A stretch of DNA of 64,000 nucleotides from Bradyrhizobium sp. Ec3.3 (GTDB lineage Bacteria > Pseudomonadota > Alphaproteobacteria > Rhizobiales > Xanthobacteraceae): NCBI RefSeq assembly GCF_000472925.1, contig NZ_AXAS01000030.1:1-64000 (forward strand), read 5' to 3'. This document shows, in pieces, positions 61,267-64,000 of this stretch. A model generated the notes under the pieces. That model did not search any database, was not told where the DNA came from, and saw nothing but the letters and a program-made list of their open reading frames with translations. The translations under genes were made by a program, and so were the position numbers. Numbering within the stretch: position 1 is the first letter of the stretch; the number at the start of each line of letters is the position of its first letter.

Positions 61267-62073
61267 CTAGCGGTTGAACGGCCGATTGCGGCTGAACAAG
61301 AGATAGAGCGCGCGAGGATTGGTGGTCAGATAGCGCCAGAACAGGCGCCGCGGCTCGAGCAGGGTGCGCCAGGCCCATTCCAGCCCGATCGTCCGCATCC
61401 ATTTCGGCGCGCGGCTCCGGCTGCCGGACAGGAAATTGAACAGGCCGCCCGCGGTCTTGATGATCCCGACATTGGTGAGGTGTGGCGTGTACTCCTCGAC
61501 GAAGGCCTGCTCGAAGGGAACGCCGAGTGCGACCCAGAGATAATCCGGCGCGAGCATGTTGATCTCGTCGACCTTGGCTCGCAGCGCATCGCCACGGAGA
61601 TAACCGTGACTGTGTCCGACGATCTTGAGGTTCGGATACATCTTCTGAACCTTGGCGACCGCAGCAGCGTTTTCGGCCTCGCTGGCGCCCAGCATGTAGA
61701 ACGTCCGGCCGGCGGCCTCGGCCTTGCGGGCGACGACATGGAAGAGATCGGTGGTCGCGACGCGCTCGGGCAGCGGGAACCAGGATTGCAGCTTGGAAGC
61801 CGCGACCAGCGGCTGGCCGTCGGCATTGATCAGGTCGGCGGAGCGGAACAGGCGCTCGGTTTGCGGCTCGGTCGAGCAGCGCGCCAGCACTTCACCGTTG
61901 GCGGAGGTCAGATAGAGCGGGCGGCCGACGCGATGACGCGGGTCGGTCGCCTCGATCATGAAATCGGCGGTCGCTTCCAGGTCGAGTGCGGCCATGCGAA
62001 GACCACCGACGGTGATCCGTGGGACCTCGGCCGTTGCGGTGCGTCCGACCTGATTGACGCGGCGCTCAAGCAT
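61267..62073 (-). CDS. WecG/TagA/CpsF-family glycosyltransferase, 268 aa
   Basis: PLYLTSANGEVLARC, RSADLINADGQPLVAASKLQ with the conserved DG pair, RTFYMLGASEAENAAAVAKV, APDYLWVALGVPFEQAFVEE, and GIIKTAGGLFNFLSGSRSRAP are the GT26 hallmarks. These enzymes move N-acetylmannosamine-type sugars to lipid-linked intermediates in capsule, exopolysaccharide or teichoic-acid-like pathways. ATG 62073 overlaps the end of the upstream BY-kinase-like gene by eight bases, so translation is coupled and both serve one polysaccharide. Confidence 0.9.
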   Translation of the reverse strand: MLERRVNQVGRTATAEVPRITVGGLRMAALDLEATADFMIEATDPRHRVGRPLYLTSANGEVLARCSTEPQTERLFRSADLINADGQPLVAASKLQSWFPLPERVATTDLFHVVARKAEAAGRTFYMLGASEAENAAAVAKVQKMYPNLKIVGHSHGYLRGDALRAKVDEINMLAPDYLWVALGVPFEQAFVEEYTPHLTNVGIIKTAGGLFNFLSGSRSRAPKWMRTIGLEWAWRTLLEPRRLFWRYLTTNPRALYLLFSRNRPFNR

Positions 62074-64000
62074 ATTGTTTGTCTCGCTGGCGCGATTGGG
62101 TCGCGGGATTGAGCTCGTTGAGGATGACACCGACGAGCTTGCGCTCGGCAGCGCCAAGCGCGGTGAGGATGTCTTCCATGGCTTCGTTGATGTCGAGGTG
62201 AGTGGGCAGCACGGCCACCAGCGCGTCGGCTGCATCGAGCAGCTTGCGGTCGGCGGCGTTGAGCGGCATCGCCGGCCCATCGAGAATCACGAGATCGGTG
62301 CCGCCTGCGGAACGTGCCTGCACCACAGCCTTGCGGATGGCCTCGGCGGCCTTGCCGGCATCGCCGTCGGCGACGGGCAGCACAGAAATGCCGTTCGCGG
62401 TCTTGATCTCGCGCGAGGCCTTGTTGCCGATCGAGAGCCAGCCGAAGCGGCCCGGCTCGCTCTTGCCGGGGCGGCTAATCTTGCTGGAGAGCTGGTGGGC
62501 CTGGTGATCGGTGTCGATCATCAGCACGCGCGTGCCGTCGCGAGCGGCAGCGAGCACGAAGTTCAGCGCGGCGACGCTGCGGTCGGCCGTCGCCCCGGCG
62601 CCGACGATCGCAATCACCGGCATGGTCTTGCCTGCCGCATGCCGCGTCGCCGTGGCGCGCATATCGCGCATCGCGTTGATGAGCGTCGTCAGCGGAAATC
62701 CAGGACGGAGGGTCGGCCAGCCCAGCCGGCTGAGATCGACCGTATTGCCGACGGCGAGGATGGCGCCGAGCGTACGCATGACGTCGGCCTCCTGGAGGCG
62801 CGCGATCAGCGGCTTTTCGACCAGTGTCAACGGCGGCGCCTGTGGCGCGGAGGCGTCGTCGACCGGTGCCTTGGGAGCCTCCGGGACTACCGTGCGCTCG
62901 CGGCGGGTCGGCTCCGGCTCCATTGCGCCGGCGGATAGTTGCCTGACGGCGACGAACCAGCCGGCGGCGGCGAGCGAGCCGAACAGGAAGCCGATCATGG
63001 CGAACAGGCTCATCGCCGGCGGGAACGAGCGCCGCTGCGGCACAGTGGCCTCGCCGATCACGCGGGCCGCCGATGTGTTCAGGCTTTCCTGCTCCTCCGT
63101 CTCGCGCGAGCGCTTCAGGAATGATTGATAGACATCGCGGCTGGCCTCCGCCTCGCGCTCGAGCTCGCGCAGACGCACCGCGGCCTGGCTGAGCTGCACG
63201 CTCTGCCGTTTCTGCGTCTCCAGCGCCCGGTTCAGCGACGCCTCGTAGTCGCGTGCGCGCGTCAGGTCGTTCTTGGCAGCCTGCGCGAAGCGGTCGATCT
63301 CCTCGTTGATGGTGCGCTTGAGATCCTCGACCTGCTTCTCGGTCTGGCGCAGCGCCGGATGCCGCGGCCCGAGCTCGGCGGCCTGCTCCGCGTATTTCTT
63401 GCGCGCATCGGCATATTGAGCGCGCAAATTCGCGATGGTCGGCGATTGCAGGGCTTCCGGAATGGCACCGGCATCGGTCGCGGTGCGCCGGCTCGCCTCG
63501 ATCTGGTCGTAGCGCGCCTGCGCGTCCAGTGTCGCCGCGCGCGCCGCGGCAAGCCGCTGGTTGCTGGCGGAAAGCTGCTGGTCGCTGATGAGCGTGTCCT
63601 GGGTGCCGACGAAATTGTTCTGCGCCTTGTAGGTCGCCAGCGCCGTCTCGGCCGTACGCAGCCGCTCGCGCAGCTCCTTCAGCCGGCCGGACAGGTCGTT
63701 GGTGGCGCGCCGCGCCGCCAAAGCCTGCGAGTTGCGCGACTCCGCGAGATAGACGTTGGTCAGCGTGTTGGCGAGCATCGCCGCCTTCGCCGGATCGGTC
63801 GACCAGACCTCGACGTCGACGATGAAGCTCTTCTCGGTCTTGCGGATCGTGATGCGCCGATTCAGCGCCTCCAGGGCGCCAAGCTGAACTTCCTTCTTGT
63901 CGTCCGCGGAGGGAGCGCGGCCCTGGAGACCGATCAGGCCAAGCAGCGACGACATCACGCTCCCGCCGTCGCCGCCACCGAACTCGGGGTCCTTCTCGAG
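62066..64000 (-). CDS. Wzz/BY-kinase-like polysaccharide co-polymerase, 5' end cut by window
   Basis: Reading continues past the window edge, so the N-terminus and first membrane helix are missing. Seen: the end of the periplasmic Wzz domain (LANTLTNVYLAESRNSQALA), a long coiled coil, GNVR-type ARVIGEATVPQRRSFPPAM, a second membrane helix FAMIGFLFGSLAAAGWFVAV, then a cytoplasmic P-loop-like part with IAIVGAGATADRSVAALNFV, VLMIDTDHQ and LVILDGPAMP. The Walker A lacks the GK(S/T), and there is no Tyr cluster at the C-terminus (only one Tyr at QYA), so kinase activity is doubtful. Confidence 0.85.
   Translation of the reverse strand, partial: LEKDPEFGGGDGGSVMSSLLGLIGLQGRAPSADDKKEVQLGALEALNRRITIRKTEKSFIVDVEVWSTDPAKAAMLANTLTNVYLAESRNSQALAARRATNDLSGRLKELRERLRTAETALATYKAQNNFVGTQDTLISDQQLSASNQRLAAARAATLDAQARYDQIEASRRTATDAGAIPEALQSPTIANLRAQYADARKKYAEQAAELGPRHPALRQTEKQVEDLKRTINEEIDRFAQAAKNDLTRARDYEASLNRALETQKRQSVQLSQAAVRLRELEREAEASRDVYQSFLKRSRETEEQESLNTSAARVIGEATVPQRRSFPPAMSLFAMIGFLFGSLAAAGWFVAVRQLSAGAMEPEPTRRERTVVPEAPKAPVDDASAPQAPPLTLVEKPLIARLQEADVMRTLGAILAVGNTVDLSRLGWPTLRPGFPLTTLINAMRDMRATATRHAAGKTMPVIAIVGAGATADRSVAALNFVLAAARDGTRVLMIDTDHQAHQLSSKISRPGKSEPGRFGWLSIGNKASREIKTANGISVLPVADGDAGKAAEAIRKAVVQARSAGGTDLVILDGPAMPLNAADRKLLDAADALVAVLPTHLDINEAMEDILTALGAAERKLVGVILNELNPATQSRQRDKQYA

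Overview
The window is high-GC alphaproteobacterial chromosome. Gene content and repeat style point to Bradyrhizobium or a close relative: GltIJKL-type transport, IorAB-like fused oxidoreductase, DUF3606 proteins, many orphan extracytoplasmic solute-binding proteins, TolB/TPR cyclases, and the mosaic intergenic palindromes typical of that group. The genus is inferred from remembered protein families and was not checked by a search.

Layout. Bases 1-8200 form an accessory, decaying stretch. It holds the tail of an IS21-family element, several short orphan genes, two small exported proteins, a frameshifted gene overlapping its neighbour, a wrecked SRAP (YedK/HMCES) gene whose catalytic Cys2 codon is a stop, an AT-richer four-helix membrane protein and a terminase-small-subunit-like protein. 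Bases 8385-16660 carry two signalling genes (a cyclase-TolB-TPR protein and a MASE1-PAS hybrid histidine kinase) around small conserved genes (DUF2945, ATC hydrolase, HAD phosphatase, DUF1349). From about 16.9 kb onward the sequence looks like ordinary core chromosome.

Bases 16.9-31.6 kb: an enolase-superfamily enzyme; a membrane adenylyl cyclase with a CxxCH (c-heme-like) extracytoplasmic sensor; a branched-chain-amino-acid-type binding protein; an operon of a tandem DUF3606 protein, an exported protein and a hydrolase lacking its serine nucleophile; a DUF4173 membrane protein with a response regulator and histidine kinase in one operon; a membrane-anchored GH3 enzyme; D-hydantoinase; and an SDR pseudogene.

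Bases 31.8-45 kb are catabolic: aldehyde dehydrogenase, old-yellow-enzyme reductase, benzoylformate-decarboxylase-like enzyme, an LLM flavin monooxygenase divergent from an M20 peptidase, then a complete glutamate/aspartate ABC transporter (gltIJKL) followed by D-amino-acid transaminase. Bases 45.2-49.6 kb are an emrA-emrB-carboxymuconolactone-decarboxylase operon divergent from its probable LysR regulator. Two copies of a three-half-site element (GATAATC, AT[T/C]ATCC, GATAATC with identical spacing) sit before emrA/LysR and before emrB. Bases 49.7-56.3 kb hold an indolepyruvate ferredoxin oxidoreductase-like fusion divergent from an Lrp/AsnC regulator, and an LLM monooxygenase operon with an Ldh-family dehydrogenase. 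Bases 56.6-60.7 kb encode a 1367-residue c-di-GMP protein with five tandem GAF-like units. The right end is an exopolysaccharide locus (WecG/TagA transferase and a Wzz/BY-kinase-like protein with a degenerate P-loop, cut by the window edge).

No CRISPR array, tRNA, rRNA or obvious defence island was seen. The least ordinary items are the five-GAF protein, the heme-sensor cyclase, the emr/LysR operator architecture, the nucleophile-less hydrolase in the DUF3606 operon, and the set of mosaic palindromes confined to the core part.
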